This document shows, piece after piece, positions 9,869 to 18,651 of a stretch of DNA of 64,000 bases (the first letter of the stretch is position 1; the number at the start of each line of letters is the position of its first letter). The translations under genes were made by a program, and so were the position numbers. The stretch lies in contig JAHQWG010000039.1 in NCBI GenBank assembly GCA_029856045.1, positions 56,728 through 120,727 of the forward strand. Direction: 5' to 3'. This stretch comes from Promethearchaeia archaeon (lineage in GTDB: Archaea; Asgardarchaeota; Lokiarchaeia; Sigyniarchaeales; SOKP01). The notes beneath the pieces were generated by a model. That model was not told the origin of the DNA. It saw only the letters and a list, made by a program, of their open reading frames with translations, and did not search any database.

Positions 9869-10885
9869 ATAGAGTCCACAAAAGATAATTTTTCTAGTTA
9901 TCAAGATGTATGGGTATTTGCCGAGATTAAGAATAATGAAATAAGAGAAATTACTTTAGAATTGCTTGGTAAAGCAAAAGAACTTGCAAATGAGTTAAGC
10001 CAAGATATTTGTGCTGTAATTATTGGAAGCGAAATAAGAAAATTCTGTAATGTACTCTCTACTTTTGGTGCAAATAAAATATATATTGCTGAAGATGGTG
10101 CCCTTAAAGAATATAACACAGAAATATATACTTCCATTCTTACTAAAATAATTCTAAAGCATAAACCAAATATTTTGCTATTCCCTGCCACAAAAATTGG
10201 AAGGGATTTAGCCCCAAGAGTCGCCTCCACACTAAAATTGGGGCTCGCAGCTGATTGTATAAAATTGACTATACAAAATGGTAAATTATTAATGACTCGC
10301 CCGGTGTATGGCGATAATATCTTAGCCGATATTATTTGTCCAAATACTCGACCACAAATGGCAACAATCAGAGCTAAAATGATGGAAAAGGCAGAACCAA
10401 AACAAAATGAAAGTGCTGAAGTTATTAAAGAACCTGTTAATATTAATGTTGATTCTTTTAAGACAATTGTAAAAGAAAAGAAAAAGACATCAATACCGGG
10501 TGTAAAATCAATTGATGAAGCTGATATTATTATATCTGGAGGCAGAGGTGTTGGAAGTAAAGAGACATTTAAAATTATCGAGGAATTAGCTGATGTATTG
10601 AATGCTGCTGTAGGAGCAAGTAGGACTGCGGTTGAAGCTGGCTGGAAACCAAAATCATGTCAAGTAGGACAGAGTGGTACAACAGTTTCACCAAAAATAT
10701 ACATTGCCTGTGGAATATCAGGGACAACCCAGCATCTAGTAGGAATGAAAGGGAGTGATGTTATAATAGCAATAAATAAAGACCCCGAGGCACCGATATT
10801 TGAGGTTGCAAATTATGGTATTGTCGGAGATTTGAAAGAAGTTGTACCGCTATTAACAAAAGCATTAAAGGAAAAAAAGATTTAA
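9869..10885 (+). CDS. etfA: Electron transfer flavoprotein alpha subunit; N-terminus extended upstream of the 9962 ORF-track start
   Basis: FAD-binding region GGRGVGS..VGASRTAVEAGW..QVGQSGTTVSPKIYIACGISGTTQHLVGM; conserved DVWVFAE N-terminus lies in frame upstream of 9962. Confidence 0.9.
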   Translation: MESTKDNFSSYQDVWVFAEIKNNEIREITLELLGKAKELANELSQDICAVIIGSEIRKFCNVLSTFGANKIYIAEDGALKEYNTEIYTSILTKIILKHKPNILLFPATKIGRDLAPRVASTLKLGLAADCIKLTIQNGKLLMTRPVYGDNILADIICPNTRPQMATIRAKMMEKAEPKQNESAEVIKEPVNINVDSFKTIVKEKKKTSIPGVKSIDEADIIISGGRGVGSKETFKIIEELADVLNAAVGASRTAVEAGWKPKSCQVGQSGTTVSPKIYIACGISGTTQHLVGMKGSDVIIAINKDPEAPIFEVANYGIVGDLKEVVPLLTKALKEKKI

Positions 10886-10941
10886 AAAAACAGACATTTT
10901 TTTTCCTTGTCATTGGGGAAGATAAGAAGCTGTGAAATTAG

Positions 10942-11610
10942 ATGATGGAATTTAACTATTTATTTATTGAACAAAAATTAGCAAATTTTCCGCCATTGGA
11001 GTTAAATTCTTCTTTTTTAAAAAAATCTGCTGTAATAATTCCAATTAAACCAACGAAATCGAGCTATAATATAATTTTTACTTCTCGTTCTCCAAAATTA
11101 AAACATCATACAGGCGAAATGAGTTTTCCTGGAGGCACTTTTGATTCAAATCTTGATAATCAACTCCAAGATACTGCTTTAAGAGAGATATATGAAGAAA
11201 TTGGTATCCCTCGTGAAAATTTAAAAATTATTGGAAGACTTGATGATTTGCCTACACTTACAGGTTTTATAATTCGCCCTTTTGTAAGTTTAATTAAAAA
11301 TACAAATGAAATAAAATTCAAAATTAATCATAATGAAGTAGCAGAATTAGTTGAAATACCAATTGAATATATTGCTCAAAAAAATCTTTTTTATGAAATT
11401 CCATTTCCAAAAGATCCTAAAAATTGGAAAATGTTATGTTTTAAATATAGAGATCCTAATATAAATAATATATTTAATATTTGGGGCGCTACAGCACATA
11501 TGCTCCAAGAATTTATGAAAAAGTTATATGATATAAAAGTCATTAATCCTGAATATGAAAGACCTACTCTTCCAGAATGCGTAGAATTTTTGCAAAAAAA
11601 GAAATCATAA
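10942..11610 (+). CDS. NUDIX hydrolase, CoA-pyrophosphatase (NudL)-like
   Basis: LKHHTGEMSFPGGTFD..ALREIYEEIGI, NUDIX box with the NudL-type upstream pattern. Confidence 0.85.
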   Translation: MMEFNYLFIEQKLANFPPLELNSSFLKKSAVIIPIKPTKSSYNIIFTSRSPKLKHHTGEMSFPGGTFDSNLDNQLQDTALREIYEEIGIPRENLKIIGRLDDLPTLTGFIIRPFVSLIKNTNEIKFKINHNEVAELVEIPIEYIAQKNLFYEIPFPKDPKNWKMLCFKYRDPNINNIFNIWGATAHMLQEFMKKLYDIKVINPEYERPTLPECVEFLQKKKS

Positions 11611-11713
11611 AAATTACAAAAAGAAAAATTGAAAAAAAATATAAAATTAGAAATTTCAAACAATTTTTTTTAATTAATTAACGAATTCAATATTGCAGAG
11701 TGAAGTATAGAAA

Positions 11714-12304
11714 ATGTTTGAGAATTCTGAAATTTCAGAAGAATTTAAATTGAAAGATGGTAGAGTTGTTTTGATTAAACGACTGTTAATTGAGGATTAT
11801 GAAAAAAATAACAATTATGAATTTGTCCACGATTGGCTTAATAAAGTAAATAAGTATCTATTAGGAGAATTTGAGAAAGAAGATTTACAGCAAAACAGAG
11901 AATATTTTTACAACAAATTATCTAATAAAGCGGAGGACTTAATGATAGGGGCAATTTATAATCAGAGAATTATTGCTTCAGCAGGTATTAGCGTAAATCT
12001 GAAATTAAAAAAAATAAAGCATATTGGTAATTGGGGTATATCTATACATCCAGATTTTCAAAATCAAGGATTGGCTACGAGAATAATGAAGATCCTTGAA
12101 TATATTGCAACAGATGGAGGGTTAAAGAAACTTGAAGCAGATTTTTTTGAGGGAAATGATATTGCAGAGCACCTCTATGTTAGAAAATTAGGGTATGAGA
12201 TTGAAGGTAGACGAAAATATGCAGCTCTTTTAAAAGATGGAACCTATGTTGATAAATTCATAATGGGTAAAATAATAGATAAATCTATAAAAAAAAATAA
12301 ATAA
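11714..12304 (+). CDS. GNAT family N-acetyltransferase
   Basis: WGISIHPDFQNQGLATRIMKILEYIA..KLEADFFEGNDIAEHLYVRKLGYEIEGRRK. Confidence 0.88.
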   Translation: MFENSEISEEFKLKDGRVVLIKRLLIEDYEKNNNYEFVHDWLNKVNKYLLGEFEKEDLQQNREYFYNKLSNKAEDLMIGAIYNQRIIASAGISVNLKLKKIKHIGNWGISIHPDFQNQGLATRIMKILEYIATDGGLKKLEADFFEGNDIAEHLYVRKLGYEIEGRRKYAALLKDGTYVDKFIMGKIIDKSIKKNK

Positions 12305-12337
12305 AATTTCTATCTTTCGATAGCATAAATTATATGT

Positions 12338-14860
12338 TTATCCTGATTCTTGTTTCAATTTTTTAATTTCTGAAAGATAATTTTCTGCTTTTTCAATCCA
12401 ACATGTTTTTGTTTCAAGTTCACATATCATCCTATTTGAAATCATTTTTCCTTTTTCAATATATTCAGTTGCTAAATCATATTTACCAAGCTCTTTATAA
12501 CAATTACCCATTTTGATACATGTCTCATAAGAAAAGAAACCATATGGCTCAAGTTTTAATGCTTTTTGAAATTCTTTTATGGCTTCTTTATATTCATTAA
12601 ACATCATTAATATTTCACCATAAGAATCATGGTAATTTCCATTATCTGGAACTAGTGTAACTAATTTTTTAGCAGCTTCTATAGCTTCTTCTTTTTTCTC
12701 TAAGTATGCTAACCCATAAACTTTACTATTCAAAAGTACGTAATCTTCAGGGTATAACTCAATTAAACTGTCAAGTATTTTTATTCCTTCATCAAATTCT
12801 TTCATTTTAAAAAATATGTGTGTTTTTTTCCATAAAAGATCCTTCCTTTTCTCTGGAAATTCCTTAATACCTTCTTCTAATAAGGCTAATATATTATCAA
12901 ATTTATTAACTGAAATTAAAATGTGTATTTTGGTGAAATAGAGATGTATATTTTTTGGATTTAGATCAATAGCAATATCGATTGCACTAAATGCTTCTTC
13001 ATATCTTTTCAATTCTCGCAAAATAGAACTTTTTAATTGATAAAATAGGGATTTATTGGATTTATTAGGCTCTAATGAAATAGTTTTATCAATCATATCT
13101 AGGGCAATATCCTCATGTGCTTTTAGTATATCAAATCTATAAATAATATTATAACCAAGCACTATTGCTTTTGTGGCATAGGAAATAGGAATGTTAGAAT
13201 AAAGTTCAAGTAATTCATTAGCAACATTTAAAGCCTTCTCAAATTTTCCAAGAGTCATATAACAAAAGGCTATTATGAAAGAAGAGGAAGCGTAAATCTC
13301 TTTTTGAGCAAGATTAATATCTATTTCTTTATTCAACAATTCAATGGCATCATTATGTCTATTGGATACACATAAAATTATTGCTTTCAGAAGATAAAGT
13401 TCAAAGTTTTTTGGATTCAATTTAATATCAGAATCTACAATCTTTAAATCTTCATTAACTTCTTTCTTCTTTTCAAATTTGTCTTGTTTTATTAAGTAAT
13501 CTAATTTAAATGAAAAATAAGGTTCTAATGTTTTAAATATCTGCAGGTCTAAATAATACTTAAATTCACTTTGTTCAATAAAATCATATTGGGAATCAGT
13601 AGAATCATATGTTTGAAATACATCAGGAATATTTTGCCAAACAATACCTTCTAATTTATCTAGTGGATCAATTAAACTTTTTTCAGTTTCGATTTTATAA
13701 GCCAAATATTTAATATATTCTGGTAAAAATTCTCTTAATGGTTTTTTCAGATTATTATTAAATACACTATTACAGATATCATCTAAGATATTATCTAGTA
13801 AATGTGTTAAATCTAAAGACGGATTATTGTAAAAAGTTTTTTCATAAAGCTTATTCAAATAAGTAAATTTTATGATAAAATCTTTTACCATAGCTCTTAA
13901 TACTTTCTCTATTCTCTCATTTACATGAAAAAAATAAATTTTATCTTGTTTAGTTTCTAATTTGAAAAATTTTATTGGATAAAAATTCTCTTCTATAATT
14001 TTATAAACGTAATAATCAAGAATTGTTTTTTTAATATCATATTTGCCAGAGAATTCCTCAGGTGAAATATATTCAGGATATTGATTCGGATGATTTAGGG
14101 AAAGAAAAAGTAAAATTTTGTCAAAATCTTCCTCATTACTTAAAGTATTTTTAACTTTAGCATAATCTAATTTTAACTTGTTATTTAGAAATCGAAACTT
14201 TAATTCGTCTTCTTCTATTTCATATTTTTCGAAAAATTTTATGGTTTTTTGTGTAATATCTTCAATTCTCTTACTTTCTTCTTCCAAAATTGATTGTCGG
14301 TCTAGATCATATAATTTCAACATTTTAGAGTATTCCGTCTTACCCTCTGGAGTAATCTTATATTGCTTATTTTCGTTTATTACAAATCCTTTGGTCATTA
14401 ATAAATTAAGATTTTTTGATAAAGAAGATTGATTAATTGAAAGAGGTTCTTCACGAAAATCTGACCATTTGCAATAATCATTGTTATTTACCATCCAAAG
14501 TGCAACATGATCATAATTCCTTTTACTTATAATTGCTTTTGGGGGATAATTTAATTTTCTTCTACCAGATTCTTTTAAATAGACCAATTCACTTAGTCTT
14601 TCTTTGCCTGCTGGTGTAATTTGATAGTAATCTCGCTCAGGTTTTTCAACAAGACCTTTACTAATAAGATTATTTAATTTACCTGATAATGTTGACTCAC
14701 TTATTTCAACTTTAAAATCTGACCATCTACAAAACTTATTGTTAGAAAGCATCCATAATATGATTTGTTCATTATCTCGGTTACCATAGGGAGGACTTAA
14801 AATATCTTCAGGTGGATACATTATATTTATTTTTTCTGAGCGACTCATTAAAAAACACAA
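12338..14860 (-). CDS. Tandem winged-helix + helical middle domain + TPR protein
   Basis: Two N-terminal wHTH repeats (IILWMLSNNKFCRWSDF / VALWMVNNNDYCKWSDF) and C-terminal TPR units (AFSAIDIAIDLNPKN, AIKEFQKALKLEPYG). Confidence 0.8.
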   Translation of the reverse strand: MCFLMSRSEKINIMYPPEDILSPPYGNRDNEQIILWMLSNNKFCRWSDFKVEISESTLSGKLNNLISKGLVEKPERDYYQITPAGKERLSELVYLKESGRRKLNYPPKAIISKRNYDHVALWMVNNNDYCKWSDFREEPLSINQSSLSKNLNLLMTKGFVINENKQYKITPEGKTEYSKMLKLYDLDRQSILEEESKRIEDITQKTIKFFEKYEIEEDELKFRFLNNKLKLDYAKVKNTLSNEEDFDKILLFLSLNHPNQYPEYISPEEFSGKYDIKKTILDYYVYKIIEENFYPIKFFKLETKQDKIYFFHVNERIEKVLRAMVKDFIIKFTYLNKLYEKTFYNNPSLDLTHLLDNILDDICNSVFNNNLKKPLREFLPEYIKYLAYKIETEKSLIDPLDKLEGIVWQNIPDVFQTYDSTDSQYDFIEQSEFKYYLDLQIFKTLEPYFSFKLDYLIKQDKFEKKKEVNEDLKIVDSDIKLNPKNFELYLLKAIILCVSNRHNDAIELLNKEIDINLAQKEIYASSSFIIAFCYMTLGKFEKALNVANELLELYSNIPISYATKAIVLGYNIIYRFDILKAHEDIALDMIDKTISLEPNKSNKSLFYQLKSSILRELKRYEEAFSAIDIAIDLNPKNIHLYFTKIHILISVNKFDNILALLEEGIKEFPEKRKDLLWKKTHIFFKMKEFDEGIKILDSLIELYPEDYVLLNSKVYGLAYLEKKEEAIEAAKKLVTLVPDNGNYHDSYGEILMMFNEYKEAIKEFQKALKLEPYGFFSYETCIKMGNCYKELGKYDLATEYIEKGKMISNRMICELETKTCWIEKAENYLSEIKKLKQESG

Positions 14861-14872
14861 AAAAAATATTAT

Positions 14873-14909
14873 TTCAATTACATTTAAAAATAGTTCAATT
14901 ACATTTAAA
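14873..14909. repeat. Direct repeat TTCAATTACATTTAAA x2, 21-bp period
   Basis: Copies at 14873-14888 and 14894-14909, just upstream of the 12338-14860 gene. Confidence 0.7.
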
Positions 14910-15035
14910 TACTTTGCACTTCACATCGGCTCTTGAACTTCGTATGGAGTTCGGCTTCAAAACTTATATATGAATTATTTTCTTAATTTAAATTAATAAT
15001 AAAAAATTGAAAAAAATTAGAAGGGATAAAAAAAA

Positions 15036-15278
15036 ATGGCCCAAGTATGTGCAAAAGATGAAGCACTTCTCGATTGTGCTGAAATAGAAATTGCTTTAGA
15101 AAAACTCCCTAAATCAAGAAAGCAAATCGAGATAAAAAAAGTTGAAGATAAACAAGATAAATCACGATTATTGAAATTATATGAGGAAGCAAAGTATAAC
15201 GTAAAATGTTATAAAGAGTTAATTCAAATAAAGAAAGTTAAAAGCAAGATTCATTTTAGAAACTATGGAGTTTTTTAA
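15036..15278 (+). CDS. Small hypothetical protein (80 aa)
   Basis: ATG preceded by an AGAAGGGATAAAAAAAA leader; open frame, no family recognised. Confidence 0.5.
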   Translation: MAQVCAKDEALLDCAEIEIALEKLPKSRKQIEIKKVEDKQDKSRLLKLYEEAKYNVKCYKELIQIKKVKSKIHFRNYGVF

Positions 15279-15343
15279 GAAATCTAATTTTTTGTATTAA
15301 ATATTAAAAAAAAAATAAAAAATCACAAAAGAGGGAAAAAAAA

Positions 15344-15430
15344 ATGAATAAAAAAAGAAATAAAGAAAAACAAGTAAAAAATATAAAAAATTATCCTACA
15401 GGATATAATCCTCAGTATTTTCGATATTAA
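15344..15430 (+). CDS. Micro-ORF, 28 aa (MNKKRNKEKQVKNIKNYPTGYNPQYFRY)
   Basis: Read directly; GAGGG-like leader upstream; Lys-rich head and Tyr/Pro-rich tail. Confidence 0.35.
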   Translation: MNKKRNKEKQVKNIKNYPTGYNPQYFRY

Positions 15431-15538
15431 ATAATCTGTTTTTTTATTTTTAGTATATTTAATTTTTGGTAAGAATTGCTTCTACTTAAGATTATCATTT
15501 TCGTGTTAATTTTTTGCATTATTTAAAATAATTTAGTA

Positions 15539-15937
15539 TTAATGGTCATGCAAAAAACCATTGGGAAGTATTTCTCCACATAAACATTGGTTTGGATGGC
15601 TATAAGCTTCGCAAATTCTTTCTATCAAATCACAAGAAATAACATTTGCAATTTTTCTGGCTTCTTCATGAGCAAATTCTTCGGGAAGATTTAACACATC
15701 CATTAAGAAATGGGCAACCAGATGTTCATGCAATTTAAAATGCTGAGCTTCTTTCTTTCCGGCAGCAACTAACTCAACACTTCTATAAGGTTCCCATCTT
15801 ACAAATTTTTTTCCAACTAAACGTTTCACTGCACTATTCACAGTGCTATGTTTGAAATTTAAGGCTTTAGCGAGAGCACCTACACTTATTGGTTTGTTAA
15901 TTTTCTCTAAATAATTCAAAATTTTATCTTCAAGCAT
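15539..15937 (-). CDS. DtxR/MntR-like metal-dependent transcriptional regulator
   Basis: N-terminal wHTH; HEHLVAHFLMDVLNLPEEFAHEEARKI and HPNQCLCGEILP, typical of the DtxR dimerisation/metal domain. Confidence 0.8.
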   Translation of the reverse strand: MLEDKILNYLEKINKPISVGALAKALNFKHSTVNSAVKRLVGKKFVRWEPYRSVELVAAGKKEAQHFKLHEHLVAHFLMDVLNLPEEFAHEEARKIANVISCDLIERICEAYSHPNQCLCGEILPNGFLHDH

Positions 15938-15985
15938 AGTAAATCATATTTTATTTTATTTTATTTTCCTTTAAAATAATTAAAA

Positions 15986-16765
15986 TTACATATGCAGTTG
16001 AAAGACTAATATCATGGTTCCTATCCCTGCCATCATAAAAATAAATTGCCTAAGCGTATGTTTTAATTCTATGTTTCGATGTTGTAATTCAGGATATAAA
16101 TCAGATAAAGCAATGTAAATAAAACTAGCAGCTGAAAATGCCAAGATATAAGGAATCGATGTTTTAACAATATCTAAAATAAAATAACTTATAATCGCTG
16201 CAGGAATGGTCGATGAGCTAGATAAAGTATTGTAAAATAATGCTTTCTTTTTTGAATAACCCTGATCAAGTAAGATCCCGAAGTCCCCTACTTCTTGGGG
16301 CACTTCGTGAGCAATAACAGAAAGGCTTACAGCTATACCCATTGCAAAATTAATTAAGAAACTAGATGCAATAATAACACCATCAATAAGATTGTGGAAA
16401 GAATCTCCAATGAGAATAATTGGACCAGGAGCACCATGCACTTCACAATTTGTTACATGACAATGGCGCCAAATTATTAATTTTTCAAGAACAAAAAAAA
16501 CAATAACTCCCATTAAAATAGTTGCTAATATCAATGATATATTTTGATTAATCTGTTCTATTATGGTAATATTTTCGTTAGCATACCCGATAGCATGCGG
16601 TATCATTCCTAAAAAAGCTGCTGAAAGTAATGTTCCAGTAGCGTATGAAATTAAAACGGGAATAAGTGTATTTTGTACTTTATCATTAAATAGCAATAAT
16701 GCACCTGCTGATAATATTGCTCCAACACTGCCTAAAATACTGAATAGAATAACCCATATTAACAT
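15986..16765 (-). CDS. ZIP family metal transporter
   Basis: GDSFHNLIDGVIIASSF and VIAHEVPQEVGDFGILLDQGYS ZIP motifs. Confidence 0.93.
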   Translation of the reverse strand: MLIWVILFSILGSVGAILSAGALLLFNDKVQNTLIPVLISYATGTLLSAAFLGMIPHAIGYANENITIIEQINQNISLILATILMGVIVFFVLEKLIIWRHCHVTNCEVHGAPGPIILIGDSFHNLIDGVIIASSFLINFAMGIAVSLSVIAHEVPQEVGDFGILLDQGYSKKKALFYNTLSSSSTIPAAIISYFILDIVKTSIPYILAFSAASFIYIALSDLYPELQHRNIELKHTLRQFIFMMAGIGTMILVFQLHM

Positions 16766-16811
16766 TTTTTCATTATCTTCTATAATTTATTTTAAATATT
16801 TATAATAAAAA

Positions 16812-16879
16812 TTACGATATATCGTAAACTAATATAATTAGAAGATAAGAAGATATTTAAACTTTACGATATGTCGTAA
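16812..16879. promoter_or_regulatory. Paired inverted-repeat operators TTACGATATATCGTAA (16812-16827) and TTACGATATGTCGTAA (16864-16879)
   Basis: First is a perfect 16-bp palindrome, second differs at one position; upstream of the ZIP gene. Confidence 0.8.
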
Positions 16880-16915
16880 TTATACAATTTCGTTAATTCC
16901 AATCTTAATTTAAGA

Positions 16916-18616
16916 TTAAACAAATGAAGATGCCAAATATATTGATGTACCGATTATAGTTGCAACAACCATTATTACAATAATCAATAATCTTAAAAGA
17001 AATGTTCTTTTAAGCGGTTTTGATAATATTGCTTTAAAATTAAACCTTTTTCGAGATTTTAAAGTCACTGGTAGGAAATAAGTTATTGTAGAAGTCTTAA
17101 ATTTTACTTGATCCAAAGGAACACAGAGATACATAAAAATTAGAACGCAAACAACGACCATAAAAATCGTGCTGATGATTGAATTAAGAATTAAAACAAG
17201 TGATGTTGCAAAAGCCCAACTTTGTGTTAATTGTAAAGAAATAAAAAATAACAATCCCGGGATGGCAGCTACATCAAAAAAATCTAATTTTCTAAACTGT
17301 TTAACAAGTTCTAGTTCAGTAGGTTTATATGTGCAAATTTTGAAGAATTTATAACGAAATTTTCTTTGAAATCTTAAAATTTTATCAGATTGATTATAAT
17401 CAATTGAATCTCCATTAACATCACTGAAATCCTGAGAAATTGCTCTTATGACTAAAATTGAACCGAAAATGATTGCAAACCACCAATAGAGAGTGCCAAA
17501 TAAAACAAAAAAATTCCACATTATAACGGATGTAGCAATAAAGAAAATACCCAAAATGAGATTAGTATAATGACGATGAGTCGCATTAATTTGATTGCTT
17601 TTCATAAATTCTGAGGATTCATTGCTACTTATTGCGCAATTAAGAACATTTGATATTTCATCACATACTATTGGGATTTCTTTCAATTCTATTTTTAATG
17701 GTTCTGGCGTGAACCACATTTCATATAAATCATCCTTTGTTGCAATTTCAAAATAATGTTGAGGAGTTAAAACCAAAAAGAACAAAGCAAAACATTCCAT
17801 AATAGCAGAAAAAATTAATAAAATTCCCTGAACTGGGATTTCTAATCTCGGAATTGCGATCATGTTTATAAGATAAAAACCTTCAATAAATGACAAAATG
17901 ATAAAAGGCATTAATAGAACCACCCAAATAAGTTTAGGTCCTAATTGATTGTTTTGATACCGTAATGCTTCAATATCATTTTTCAGAATTTTTGTAGTCC
18001 ATGGAGAGGTGGGTCTGAATTCGTGGAGATACAAATTATTTTTTGAATTTGAGAAGGCACCTCGGAAAGAACTGATAACTACATATAAAAATAAACCGAT
18101 CCCAAAAAGACTGGGAAAAAGACCAACAGTATAGAAATAAGAAGGACCACCTAAAACTATTGCTTGACCGAATGGAGCTGAGTGGTGAGAAAGACCTCCA
18201 GTTAAAATGAATAGATCTACGAAACCCAAAATAAGGAATAATAATGAAGCAATTAATCTACTGAGGGCAAATGAATAAAATCTTATGGACTTTTCTGGTT
18301 TCTCATTAACTTCGAAAAACTTATCCAAATAATAAGAAACTATATGTGGTTTTGGAATTTTCATTATTGTAATCTTTATACACATAAATAAACCTACTCC
18401 AAATAAAATCCACCCAAGAATGAAAGCAACCTCAAAATCAATACCTACATCTATAAATTCTACAGCATAACTTAGAACAAGAATAAAGAAACCAAGAATT
18501 AAAAAAAATGCTCCTAAGATAAGAATTATTAAAATTAAACGTCTTGGCTTTTCATATAATTCCTTAATTATATCAATTTCAACGGCTTGGTTTCTTTCTT
18601 CCATTTTAACCATCAA
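16916..18616 (-). CDS. Multi-pass membrane protein of unknown function
   Basis: Multiple hydrophobic segments in 566 aa. Confidence 0.7.
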   Translation of the reverse strand: MMVKMEERNQAVEIDIIKELYEKPRRLILIILILGAFFLILGFFILVLSYAVEFIDVGIDFEVAFILGWILFGVGLFMCIKITIMKIPKPHIVSYYLDKFFEVNEKPEKSIRFYSFALSRLIASLLFLILGFVDLFILTGGLSHHSAPFGQAIVLGGPSYFYTVGLFPSLFGIGLFLYVVISSFRGAFSNSKNNLYLHEFRPTSPWTTKILKNDIEALRYQNNQLGPKLIWVVLLMPFIILSFIEGFYLINMIAIPRLEIPVQGILLIFSAIMECFALFFLVLTPQHYFEIATKDDLYEMWFTPEPLKIELKEIPIVCDEISNVLNCAISSNESSEFMKSNQINATHRHYTNLILGIFFIATSVIMWNFFVLFGTLYWWFAIIFGSILVIRAISQDFSDVNGDSIDYNQSDKILRFQRKFRYKFFKICTYKPTELELVKQFRKLDFFDVAAIPGLLFFISLQLTQSWAFATSLVLILNSIISTIFMVVVCVLIFMYLCVPLDQVKFKTSTITYFLPVTLKSRKRFNFKAILSKPLKRTFLLRLLIIVIMVVATIIGTSIYLASSFV

Positions 18617-18651
18617 ATATTTTTACTTAACTCTTTTATTTTTATTTTTAT

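Noticed and set aside
14920-14960. GAACT-TCGTATGG-AGTTC hairpin and near-repeat CGGCTCTTGAACTT / CGGCTTCAAAACTT
   Set aside because: Only a 5-bp stem; too short to call an ncRNA or terminator.
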